A stretch of 64,000 nucleotides of DNA from Physcomitrium patens (lineage: Eukaryota > Streptophyta > Bryopsida > Funariales > Funariaceae): assembly GCF_000002425.4 (NCBI RefSeq), contig NC_037273.1:2586904-2650903 (forward strand), read 5' to 3'. The translations under genes and the position numbers were made by a program. The first letter of the stretch is position 1, and the number at the start of each line of letters is the position of its first letter. Below are positions 1 through 10,330 of this stretch, piece after piece. The notes under the pieces are model-generated. The model saw nothing but the letters and a program-made list of their open reading frames with translations, searched no databases and was not told the DNA's origin.

Positions 1-141
1 GCAAACGAAGGTTCTTGAGTTGAATCTGCTGGTTGTTGGCTCTCCATCTAATTAGCATCACAAATGCAAAGAAGTTACAAACAAGGATAGGAAATTGAAT
101 GTTATCTTGCCTCAATCTTGTCTCTTTTATAAGAGAGATTT

Positions 142-3100
142 TCATCTTGGTTTTGATGGATGTCGTTGATGAAAAACTTTGACTTTAGTTGATGCATTTG
201 CTAGATTCCTGGATGGCTCCCATGTGCGTTCACTAATATCATATCCGCGCCAATGAACAAGATATTCCAGCTTATTTCGGCGCCGCCTTGAGTCTAATAT
301 CTCTTCCACCTCAAATTCTTCATTATTATCTACTTCTATAGGAGGCGGTGGCATTTGTCTTCTTCCTTGTATATCCACTGTCTTATATGGTTCAAGAAGA
401 GACACGTGGAATACAGAATGGATCTTCATTGACTCCGGTAGATGTAATCGATATGCAACTGGATTGATCTGTTCAGAAACAGAAAAGGGGCCAAGCCTAC
501 GATAGTCCAACTTGTCACAAGGTCGAGTAGTCTTGATATTGAGACAAAGTAGCCATACCTTATCACCCACGTTGATTTGTGGTTGCTCCTTACGATATAG
601 ATCTGCATTTATCTTTTGTCGTTCTTGAGCTTCCTTCAATTGTGTCTTCATTATTGTATATAACTCTGACAACCGATTTGCCATATCTTCTACTATAGGA
701 TTATCAACTTTTAAAAAATCAAAAATATCAAGTCGTAGATGATAGCCATAATTGGCAAAGAAAGGTGTTTCTTGCGTGGAAGAATGTACCGTATTATTAT
801 AAGCAAACTCTGCCAATGGCAGAAGGGTTGTCCAATCATCTTGTTGGTAGTTGATAGTACACCTTAAATATTGCTCCAAGACTTGGTTTACGCGCTCTGT
901 TTGTCCATCAGTTTGAGGATGAAAAGCCGAAGATAGTTTTATGTCTACTTTTAAAATCTTGAAAAGGGTCCTCCAAAATCTTGACACAAATTGAGTTCCC
1001 CTATCCGATATGATATCTTTAGGTAATCCATGATAGCGATAGATATTATCAATGAAAAGCTTAGCTGTTTCTTCACCTGTGATAGATTTTGTACATGGCA
1101 CAAAATGTGCCATCTTGGCGAAACGATCTACTATCACAAATATAGAATCATAAGATCTTGAGCTTGGAAGATCTGTGATGAAATCCATAGAAACAGAAGA
1201 CCATGGTTGTTCTGGTATAGGTAATGGCTGAAGAAGTCCGTAAGGTCGATGACGAGGAATTTTTGATCTTGAACAAATATCACATGATTGTACAAAGTCT
1301 TTGACTGACTTCTACATTTGTGGCCACCAAAAATCTCTTGATATGAGTTCCAAAGTCTTATTATATCCAAAGTGCCCTGCTGCTGGAAAGTCATGACGTG
1401 CTTGAAGAACACGTAAACGTGCTTCTCTTTCTGGAACATATAGGCGTCCTTCAAAATATAATAGATTATTCTTGAACTCAAACTTAGAAGGATCATGAGA
1501 CTTGGAAGAATTATTCTCGATATCATAAACAAGAGGGTCTGAGGACATACTGGACTGGATTTGCTTGAGAAAAGTTGAATCAACAGTCAATGTTGATTTC
1601 ATTGCTCGGAGATGAAATTGCTCCGGTTTCAAGAGGACCGTTCTTTGTTGCTCAAAAGCTGCATCTCCTTCTTTTGGTGCAAAATAAGAACGTCTAGATA
1701 GGGCATCGGATAAACCTTGTTGTTTTCTTGGCCGATAAGTGATAATGAACTCGAATCTTGACAAAGACATACTCCAACGAGCTTGACGACGATTCAACAC
1801 GCGTGCTGACATGAAATACTCGAGGTTCTTGTGATCTGTATACACAGTGACTGGACTAGAAGCGCCTTCTAGATAATGACGCCATTCTTGAAAGGAATCC
1901 ACGATCGCAAGAAGTTCTTTATCGTGGATCTCATAATTGATCTCGGCTGTTGAGAATTTTCTTGAATGAAAAGCTATCGGATGGAGTTTGTCATCTGTTC
2001 CCATTTGTGATAAAACTGCACCCAAGGCAAAATCTGATGCATCTGTTTCCATAAAAAATGCCTTGGAATAGTCAACACGATATAAGACTGGTGCAGAGAC
2101 AAACGATGTCTTCAAGGCTTCAAATGCTGCTTCCGCTTCTTGATTCCATTGAAATTTATCTTTACTAGTCAAGCGTGTAAGTGGAGCTGCAACTCGTGAG
2201 AAATCTTTGATGAAGATCCGATAGTAATTTGTAAATCCCAAGAAACATTGGACATCTCTTACCGTCCTTGGAATCTTCCAATCCACGATTGTTTGGACTT
2301 TCTTAGAATCCATCATGAGACCATCATTTGAAATGATGTATCCTAAAAAGTCAACTTGAGTAGTGTGAAATACACACTTTTCCATCTTGGCGTACAATCC
2401 TGCATCTCTAAGTTTTTGTAATACTTGACGAACATGTATTTCATGTTCTTCGAAGTTCTTGGAATAGATCAGGATATCGTCTAGATAGCAGACGACAAAA
2501 TTGTCTAAGAATTCACGAAATACATCATTCATGAGATATTGAAAAGCAGCTAGTGCATTCGTGAGTCCAAAGGGCATGACATTATATTCGAAATGTCTAT
2601 ACCTGGTTCGAAACGCAGTCTTCCATTCATCTCCTTCTTTGATCCGTACTAGATTATATGCTCTTCTTAGATCTATTTTTGTATAGATCTTAGCTTGATT
2701 CAACTGGTCAAGGAGTCCTGATATCAAAGGTAATGGATACCTGTTCTTGATTGTGATCTTGTTGAGTCCTCGATAATCAACACACATTCGTAAAGATCCA
2801 TCTTTTTTCTTTACGAATAGAATTGGAGCTCCTGCTGGAGATTTTGAATGGCGTATGAAATTCTTCGCTAAATTCTCGTCAATATATGTCTTGAGTTTAG
2901 CCATCTCATCTTGCGATAAATTGTAAATTGGTCCAAATGGTGGCTGAGTTCCTTCCTTGAGGTCGATTGAACAATCATATGGGCGATGCTCAGGAAGAAT
3001 ATCTGCATTCTTTTTCTCAAAAACGTCTTGATACTCCTGATATTGACTTGGAATGCCACTTGAAGTCTTTACGTTTTCAGAAATAGGTGCAGCATAAATA

Positions 3101-3699
3101 GCAAAAGTTGATCCTTCTTTTGCTGCATGTATAAATGCTTTTGCACCTATCAGTACGGGTTTTACAGTACTAAACTTATAATTTTTTACTTGGTTTGTAG
3201 AACTATTAATAATGCTTTCGGAAAAGTCAAGTTTATACGAATTCCAATCTATTCGAGGGTTATATTTTTTTAGCCAGGATAAACCTAAAATAACTGGATT
3301 AGACGGAGATTTAATTATGTTAAAAGCTATGTAGCTATCATGACCGTCTATTGTTACTTTTATAGGATGAGTTTCATGAGTGACATCTCCAGAAGACAAG
3401 GGACGACCATATATGACTTCTACATGTACTGGTTTAGGTTTCTGTACAAAGGGTATTTTACGACTTTTAACAAATTGTTCATCTAAAAAACATGCTGAGG
3501 CTCCCGAATCTAATAAAGCAGAGGCTTTGTAATTCTTAGGTCCTAAATATAAGTCTATTATAAAACAAGGAGAGGGTTCTGAGGAGAGGATAGGACCTTC
3601 ATTAGGAATTGTACAAGGTTCCAGCTGCACGGTCCCTATTGTAGCTGGACGAATCCGTTTTCTGACATGTTGTCTTCTTTGACCGTCGTATCCCTCATT
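142..3699 (-). pseudogene. pol: pol of chromovirus A1: PR-RT-RNaseH-IN-chromodomain, one stop
   Basis: Polyprotein of about 1,186 codons in the -1 frame relative to gag, opening after a TAA at 3702-3700. Domains in order: aspartic protease with LLDSGASACFLD near 3510; reverse transcriptase with KKKDGSLRMCVDYRGLNK and the catalytic YLDD at 2487-2476; RNase H (TDASDFALGAVLSQ near 2050, [11 protein letters not shown] near 1840); integrase zinc-binding HHCC region (about 1440-1250); integrase core (IISDRGTQF, HPQTDGQTERVNQ); and a chromodomain (EVEEILDS, LVHWRGY, TWEPSRNL, about 325-170) expected to bind methylated histone tails. A single in-frame TAG at 1314-1312 replaces the tryptophan that B3 has after FW..PQM. 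No ATG was found at its 5' end, consistent with expression as a gag-pol frameshift fusion. Confidence 0.9.
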
Positions 3700-4640
3700 T
3701 TATAGTTGCGTCGTTTCTTTGGACAATGTTGAGCAGTGTGCTTAGGTTCTCCGCAATATAAACATAATCCTTCTTGACGACGACGAATCTTTTCTTGCTC
3801 AGTTAGGGGTTTAAAACGTACCGCGTCAATTTGCATGTCTTCTACTTCCGAATGTACGTTTGGCAAAGATGTTGATGTTGCCATTGAGTAATAACGTTGA
3901 GGTTCCCGTGAATGATTCTCAGATCGAAATTCAAAAAGTCGATTATCACATTTTACCGCAAAATCGATTGCTTGACTCAAAGTTTGAGGATCAGGTAAGT
4001 TGAGCATCAATTTCTTTACTTCGTATTGCAATCCATAAAGAAATTGACTGATGAGTGCAGCATCATCCCACTTGATGTCAATTGCAAGTTGTCGAAATTT
4101 TGAAGCATATACTGTTACTGAGCGATTTCTTTGTCGTAGAATTCAGATCTTATTTGTTGCAACACGAGTTGCATCGTGTTCACCATACATAGATCGAAAC
4201 TCCGCCAAAAAAGCTTCCAAATTGTCCAATATTGGATTTCGTTGTTCAAGAAAAGACGAAAACCACGATAATGCAGAACCAGAAAGTAGAGTGCCAATAA
4301 ACCTGACTTGTGATCCTGGAGTTGGATAGCTTTGCGGTTGAAGTTCAATTGCCAATTGTACTTGATTGATGAACCCTCGAAACTTTGATCTCGTACCATC
4401 AAATTTCTCAGGTAAGGCAATTCTTGGTTCTCTAGTGCTTATAGGGTGTTGTACAATTGGAGAAGGAACGTGATTTGTTGTAGATGTTGAAGCAGCTCCG
4501 ATCATCTCTATATCTCCACTTTCTGCTATTCTTGTTCTTTCCTATGTTGGTGAATTGAGTTGATGCATCGCAAGCATTAACTCCCTCATTTGCTCTTGCA
4601 TTTGTGCCATTGCACTCTTCATTTCAACAAGCTCTGCCAT
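3636..4640 (-). pseudogene. gag: gag of chromovirus A1, two in-frame stops
   Basis: Retrotransposon capsid/nucleocapsid polyprotein of 335 codons. The start ATG (4640-4638) opens with MAELVEMKSAMAQMQEQ, a heptad-like region, and A2 conserves this start. The capsid core contains SALSWFSSFLEQ and RSMYGEHD. The C-terminal part has a CCHC zinc knuckle, CLYCGEPKHTAQHC, for RNA packaging. Two codons are broken in frame: TAG at 4544-4542, where A2 has a glutamine codon, and TGA at 4145-4143, where family B has tryptophan. Both are explained by single C-to-T changes on one strand. Gag ends with TAG at 3638-3636, and pol continues in the -1 frame across a 64-nt overlap. Confidence 0.85.
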
Positions 4641-4839
4641 AATGACATTAAGAAGAAAAATTTGTTTGATATTGCTCAAGACAAAAGAAAAGAAAGACTT
4701 GATAACAAAAAAGATACTAAGAATAATATCAGTTTAGAAGTGAGTAATCCGCAAACTTCTAATACGCTTATGTCTTGTCAAGAGAAAGGGGTAATCCACT
4801 CTTACTCAAGAAAAAACAAAGCTCTGATATTGTAAGTAT

Positions 4840-4850
4840 ACTCTTGTCAA
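4840..4850 (-). other. Candidate self-priming primer-binding site of A1
   Basis: TTGACAAGAGT (minus sense) lies 2 nt inside the 5' LTR end and is the exact reverse complement of the predicted RNA 5' end at 5029-5019. A 9-nt match to the usual initiator-tRNA-Met site (TATCAGAGC) also exists at about 4829-4821, but it is displaced roughly 20 nt from the LTR, which is unusual for tRNA priming. Confidence 0.55.
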
Positions 4851-4852
4851 TC

Positions 4853-5404
4853 TGTCAAGGACAAAGACTCGATGAGGAAAAATATACACCAAAAGGCTAT
4901 CTCGATATAATAAGTCAAAATATAAACAAGTAGGTATATTAAAAAGAAACTGGAATGGCTATTGCCACAAGACAAGAAACTAAAGACTCTTGAACCTGGA
5001 CTAGAAGCAAGAAAGGAGTTGACAAGAGTGAAGAAGCCTTCACTCTTGTCTCTATATATACTATCTAACTAGGGGCTACGTGGCGACGTTCTATAGGACC
5101 TCCAATATGTGTTGACTTTGTAGGACACATGCCTTGACTTACAAGGCAAGTTTTTCTACGTGTGGGCCACATAGTTAGCTTGATCTTCAAGCTAACAACA
5201 TGTGTGGCACATGGCCAACTTGTTGACCACGTTTCTAATCCAAAAAGTCAATTAAAGACACCTATGAAGTCAAAGCAGCGTCTAGGAAGTTTCTAGGAAG
5301 CTTCTATATTAAATATTATAGAATTAACTTACTTTTATCTACTTTTACTTACTTCTACCTATTTCTATATGTAATTATTAGCTTACATGATTATGGCCGT
5401 GACA
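4853..5404 (-). repeat. 5' LTR of chromovirus A1 (family A)
   Basis: 552 bp; minus sense it begins TGTCACGGCC and ends CCTTGACA, so the ends form a TGTCA/TGACA inverted repeat. The boundaries are fixed by comparison with the solo LTR at 58948-59503. A TATA box lies at 5060-5053 (minus) and two GAAnnTTC pairs lie upstream at 5286-5304, a weak heat-shock-element-like array. Related LTRs occur at 12946-13492 and from 41884. Confidence 0.85.
5019..5060 (-). promoter_or_regulatory. LTR core promoter of A1: TATA box and predicted RNA start
   Basis: Minus-strand TATATATA at 5060-5053 is followed 31 nt later by ACTCTTGTCAA (5029-5019), the predicted 5' end of the element RNA. That 11-mer is the reverse complement of the candidate primer site at 4850-4840. 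A 13-bp perfect inverted repeat (5021-5050) places the predicted start in its second arm. The start site is inferred from TATA spacing and the complementarity, not measured. Confidence 0.55.
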
Positions 5405-6631
5405 GGCATCCATCTTATTAGGATCGGGTTTGCGACCAAACCATCCACATAAATGCCCTACAATAATAACTTCTCGAACTCCAAAGGTAGATTTAGCTCC
5501 TGATAGTGTCAAGTGAACCTCCTCAAGTCGAGATAAAATTCTGTCACAGTCTGAAATATGATAAGATACAAATTTATTTCACCCCTTCTGATCCATTGTT
5601 TCATTTTTTTCTTCTTCCACACACCTTTTTATTGGAATATCATCTAAGAAGGGCATAGTCTTTTCTGGAATGAAATCACGAAGAACCTTATTCATCCCAT
5701 TCATCATGTGAGCTATTGAGTTTGTTGCTCCTTGTGGCAATGTACACATCTTAACCAACCCTAAAGGTGTCCTCATAGTAGTAATATCTTTGCTTCTTTC
5801 AGCTAGTTGAAATTGATCATATCCAGAATAAAGATCTCCAACAGAGTAAATAGCTCTACCAGCAAATGCCTCAGCAAATTCTCCAACAATTGGTCCAACT
5901 CCAGTATTTCTAATAGTTACTTGATTTACTGGTTGCATATCTTGAATAAACCGTAGTGTTCCATTTTTCTTTGGTACTGTAAATCAACGACTGGAATATG
6001 GTGCCAATGATGGCTCGAGGATCTTCATTTGCATCTTTTCTTTTAAAAGCTCCATAAGTTTAGGTAAATGTGCTTTAGGCACTGAAATTGGTCTTAAATC
6101 CCAAGAAACATGTGGAACTGTAAATATAATCATTGGTGCCACAACACTTGGATTAACACATCTAATTTCTGAAGGTTCAAAAGCAAAGGCCTTTCCATAC
6201 ATACTTATTATTTTTCTAAATTCCATTTCTTCAACAGGCAATAAGAAATTTGTAAATCTTATTTTTAACTCATTGAGTGTGTTTTTAGTAAACTTATGGC
6301 CAATTTGTTTAGGATCCCGTAAGACCTTCTCCTTCAAAGCTTACTGAACTTGATGATTGGAATCACTAGGTAATGATATAGCTACTCGTTTTATTTTTCT
6401 CTCCATAGTCTTGTACTTAGTTTCAACTTCGACTTCATAATCTTGAAATGCTTGTATAACTGAGTAGAGCTCTCTTGAATGTACTTGCATCACTTGATCT
6501 TCATTTCCTTGTTCAACCTCTAAAAGTTCTTCTATAAAATTTTCTAAACCAATCTCCATATACACACCTATTATCTTATCATCTCCATCAAGCACACCCA
6601 CTCTTTTTAGGTCTTTTTTAGATTTTTGCAC
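5405..6631 (-). pseudogene. Reverse transcriptase region of D1
   Basis: Polymerase domain fragment in one frame with several stops. Recognisable pieces are a palm entry (SWDLRPISVPKAHLPKLMELLKEK across 6130-6040), FTVPKKNGTLRFIQDMQPVNQVTIRN spanning about 5990-5905, LYSGYDQFQLAE near 5830, LPQGATNS near 5735 and the catalytic FLDDIPIK near 5650-5630. The thumb continues (VREVIIVGHLCGWFGRKPDPNKMDA) to 5405, where A1 is inserted. The TGA at 5986-5984 falls at an expected tryptophan codon, again a C-to-T type lesion. Two further stops lie at 6343-6341 and 5581-5579. Not functional. Confidence 0.8.
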
Positions 6632-6882
6632 AACTTTTTTCTCCCACTTTGGTAGATCATTAAGTTGTGTATAGATAGCAAATCTATTCTTAGATGATTC
6701 TACAATACCTATACAAAAGGTACTTTCTTTTTTATGCGAGAGTACCTTCTTTGATGTACCACTACATTCCCACTCTATAGTGGTACCTTACAAAAATCCG
6801 TAAACTCTTCACTAACCCTTGGTAATAATTCACTTCGTAAATAATCTCGATTGCGCTCATGGTTTGCAGGTACTGTTAGAAA

Positions 6883-7677
6883 TTACACTGCCTTTTTTCC
6901 ATCTTGACTTCTAATACAGGCACATGCTGATCCATCATCCAAAACTTTGGTCTCCATCCTCACAGCTGTAATATATGATTGACAAGGAATCACTGGATAT
7001 GAAGTAGCGTCTTGAACAAAAAAAATTTGTTCTGTGGTCACATCTCTAACTTTTACCTTCACATTAGGGCAAGCACCATAAAGATCTCCTCGTGTATTAT
7101 TTACTGCCCGAATCACCCATCCATGGTTAATATCAATGGGCCACCTTCCACGTTTATAGACCTCTTTTGACATAATATTAATTTCAGATCCATGGTCAAT
7201 AAGAGCAATTACTGGTTCTTCCAAGTCTTCCATTTTTACTAAAGTCTCTGTGGTGGCTCTTGCCCAATGTCCCTTGGTATAGTGTCTAGGGCCGTTGTCA
7301 TCATCCTTGTATTCATCCAAATCAAATTTTCTCTTTTTATTGATACAACATTCTGCCAATTCATGTTCCTCTTCTTTAGTCAAGATTGTATCCAAAGCAT
7401 TAGATACAACAGATTCTCCTGTCAACTGCCTCTTTCGCTTAATAGTGTCTATGATGACTTCATGAAACTCTCTCTTTGTAATGCCTAAAATTTCTTGTAG
7501 AGTAAATTCAATTTTGGCATTCAATACTCTTTCTTCCAATACTCCTTTCAAATCAGTGGCTGCCTCAATATCAGATTGAAGCTTATAAGTAACATGCTTA
7601 TTCTTCCCTTTGTCTTTATCAACCTCTAACTTTTCTTCCCATTTTTCTTTTGGTAGTGAAGCATTTTCAGGATGCAA
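6883..7677 (-). pseudogene. Aspartic protease domain of D1
   Basis: Open stretch of 264 codons. The N-terminal half is charged and of unknown role (ITKREFHEVIID, TGESVVSNALDTILTKEEEHELA). The C-terminal half is a retropepsin-like fold with ALIDHGSEINIMS near 7210-7175, then GDLYGACPNVKVKV and a hydrophobic flap-like segment. The catalytic triad reads D-H-G instead of D-T/S-G. From general knowledge this variant occurs in a subgroup of gypsy elements, so it need not be a lesion. A frameshift separates this stretch from the RT frame somewhere in 6630-6880. Confidence 0.7.
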
Positions 7678-8169
7678 TATTGATGGCCCAGCCTTAGATG
7701 GTCTATTAGCATGTGGTATAGGTATTTCTTTATTTTGTACTGTTTCTGCATGCCTTTGAAATCTCTTCTTGTTTCTTGGCTCTTTAGGATTTTCTTCTAT
7801 TTCATTTCATCCCCTTTTCATGTTGAGACTTTGCCATATAAGTATGTACAAACATAGTATCTACAGGATCATCCCACCCTGTAGCATTTCTAATTATTAT
7901 GGCTATATTAAGTAATTCTTACCTTATTATTTTTTCTTTATTCATGCTGATAATAGTATGATTTCATAGATCCCCTGTATTTATATGCTTATCAAAAACA
8001 TCTTCCTTCTCTCTTATAGCCTCAATGCCATAAGTAATAGCTTCTCTTGATGCCATAGCCTGTTGAGATAAATGCTCTTCCAAAACTCTTTTCATCCCTC
8101 CTTTTCCAAAATTGGTTTTGAAAAACTCACCTGTATCTTGCAATGCAATTTTTCCATCTTTCCATAAAA

Positions 8170-9254
8170 TTACTCTCTATCGTAGAATATCAATAAAATC
8201 TCTACACTCCCTTCGAGGATGCTCCATACTATTGCACCAAATACATCGTTGTATATATCCTGGCTTTGATACAAATTGCTCTCAAGTAATCTTTCTTTCT
8301 CCTCTAGCTTTGCTAGTTTGATTTGTAAGTCTTTCATTCCTTTTACCAACTCATCAATTGCATCTTTCTGTGGTGCAACTGTAGACATAGGAATTAGAAT
8401 AGTTCTTACTCATATAACAGGTTCTGGCTGTTGCCTACAAGTTGTTGTAGTTGGTGGAGGTCTAGTCTCTTGCCTTATTACCACCTTACCCCTCCGATAC
8501 TCTATTTTAGCAAGTATGCCCATAGCTTCAAAGACTTTCTTCCAATCAGTAGTAAGTCCATTATCCTCTGTATTATCCTCCAATAATAATTCCAACTCTC
8601 TTTATAAATCATTGCCAGCTGATTGAAGAAATAACTCCACCTTATCATTTTCAAGTGTAAGATTTTCCACTCGAGACAATTGAAGAAACTGTCTTTCAAA
8701 TTCTTGAAATAACTCTCTTGCAATCAATTGCTTGTTGGATTTATTGACCCATTCCATAAACAATTTTCTTGTCACCCTTTCTGCATCTTCCAAAGAATAC
8801 TTTTCTTTTAGCAAAAGGATAAAATCCTCCCATTTCTCTCCATGAGTTTTAATAATCCCCTTTATATGCTCACGAAGCTCTGGTACAATTGCAAGTTCAA
8901 ATGTTAGGATCATATCTTTCTCCGATACTTTATTAAGCTCCATCTCCCGAGAATAATACTTAAGATACTTGGAAATATTTCTTCCATCAAATTGATCCAA
9001 AAAACCAACAACAGATTGTAAGGCTTTAGTAGCCATTGCCTCCTTGCGTTCCACAGCTTGTTGTTGTTGCATAAAAAGTGTAAATGCTTGAAACATTTGA
9101 GTTGTAGTAGGATCGAGTTGCAATGGAGATTCTCCAATGCAATTCCTACCACCACTTCCTTGCCTCCCTTCCATAATAAAAGCCAAAATATTTCTTCAAA
9201 ACTCTCTACCCCAGAAATTTTCACGTCGGATTCACCAGGTATGTCGTATGGCAT
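8170..9254 (-). pseudogene. gag: gag of D1, frameshifted
   Basis: Capsid-type gag. The start is probably at 9254 (MPYDIPGESDVKISGVESFEEI); a frameshift near 9190 moves the reading into MEGRQGSGGRNCIG, which stays open to 8602 with FLDQFDGRNISKYLKYYSREMEL, PELREHIKGI and KEKYSLEDAERVTRKLFMEW, typical of a capsid core. Further broken pieces follow (WKKVFEAMGILAKIEYRRG around 8540-8480; a coiled-coil-like KGMKDLQIKLAKLEEKERLLES around 8340-8280). A degenerate Cys/His stretch near 8230 may be the zinc knuckle. Assignment rests on position and pattern, not on a database search. Confidence 0.65.
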
Positions 9255-9289
9255 GATTTGCTATCTGGGAATACACTAGGTATCTAGCT

Positions 9290-10330
9290 ATAGAGAGTGT
9301 ACCTTAAACCTTTATATGATTCTTTTCTTAGCTTCCAAAACTCCTTTATTTTTGTATAAAACTTCAAATATAATAAAATCCCTTCAAAACCTATTTTTTC
9401 CGCAAAGTGTTTTTTTTGCCTCGAACTTTAGAAAATCATAACTATTGATCTAACCATTTAGTTTGTTTCAAATTTATAAGATAGGTCTAATTTATCCTTA
9501 ACTTTTACCACAAAAAAAAAAAACCAACTCCAAAGTCACTTCCAATCTTTTGGCATCTAAGAAACCCTAGCAGACACTCCAAACCCTAATTTACAAGCAC
9601 CCAAAAAACTATTTTCCTTACATCTCAAAAATCCGAACTCCAAATGTCATAAAACTTATGCGCAAAGTTTACTAACATAAAATTATACATTCCTTGAAAT
9701 TTTGAGCCAAAACCTCACAAAATTGCTCAAGATATAGCTCAAGAGACAAACACTAGTAAATCGGTTTACTTACTACCCTTAGATTGCATGTGCTGACTTC
9801 AAAATCCAATAACTCCTTCATCCCAACTTTGAATCCAGTAAGCAGTATGTGCAAAGTATAGCCGCAAAAGTGCTCTCTTTAGTCGCGGTCTCCGATCCTC
9901 AATTGCCATCTATACGCGTGCGTTATGCTCAAAAGAGTGACAGTAGGTCCAAAACTAACACCTTAACTTTGAGCGCCTATAACTTCTTCATAAAAACCTC
10001 AAATGACACAAAACTCGCACCAAAACCTTAACCAAAAACCTAAACCTTCTGACCCTAGCCTTCAAAGTTCGAATGGCTCAAGAAACTAACCCTAATCTCT
10101 AATATGGCCTCGGGCAACCTCCTCAAAGCCCATTGGTCATGATTTTTGACCAATAGGAATGGAGATTTTTATTTTTCATCTCCATTCATCTATATTGGTG
10201 CCTTAATTACTCCCTTTTCTACCAAAATCCTTCTTCAATCTTTTTTCTTATAAGAGTTACATAATGTATGCTCTAAACACCAAATAAAAGAACCAAAATA
10301 AATTTTCAAATGTCACCAATGTCCAACAAA
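9290..10330 (-). repeat. LTR-like block of element D1
   Basis: Non-coding stretch directly upstream of the D1 gag. It matches 17,000-18,160 throughout in the same orientation, for example the TTACTTACTACC block at 9768 versus 17446 and the CTCCATTCATCTATA type block at 10176 versus 17862. Part of it recurs inverted at 20,205-20,600. Exact ends were not resolved. Confidence 0.55.

Larger units (their letters stand above)
1..5404 (-). mobile_element. Family A Ty3/gypsy chromovirus A1, truncated by window edge
   Basis: LTR retrotransposon read on the minus strand. From its 5' end (high coordinates) it has an LTR (4853-5404), a candidate self-priming site, gag (4640-3636), then pol in the -1 frame with protease, reverse transcriptase, RNase H, integrase and a C-terminal chromodomain ending at 142. 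The 3' LTR lies beyond the left edge. It is the best-preserved element here, with two in-frame stops in gag and one in pol and no internal frameshift seen. It sits inside the reverse-transcriptase region of the older element D1, whose reading resumes at 5405. The LTR's right boundary TGTCACGG (minus sense) agrees with the solo LTR at 58948-59503, which has a perfect target duplication. Confidence 0.9.
5405..10330 (-). mobile_element. Old Ty3/gypsy element D1, 5' two-thirds, split by A1
   Basis: Minus-strand relic unrelated at sequence level to families A and B. It has an LTR-like block at about 9290-10330, then gag from 9254, protease around 7200 and reverse transcriptase to 5405, where the A1 LTR interrupts it. 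The remainder (RT end, RNase H, integrase) should lie left of A1, outside the window. The next bases on the D1 side of the junction are GGCAT (plus, 5405-5409), the expected target duplication, which cannot be verified without the far side of A1. Confidence 0.8.

Noticed and set aside
1134-1583. 149-codon minus-strand open frame overlapping A1 pol
   Set aside because: Out-of-frame shadow of the integrase region; the plus-strand stretch at 42939-43187 is the same shadow in relic A3, useful only as evidence of homology.
4821-4830. Initiator-tRNA-Met-like primer site (TATCAGAGC) as the LTR boundary of family A
   Set aside because: It would put the LTR start at 4831, but the solo LTR and the B3/B4 target duplications fix the LTR end about 20-30 nt away, so it cannot abut the LTR.
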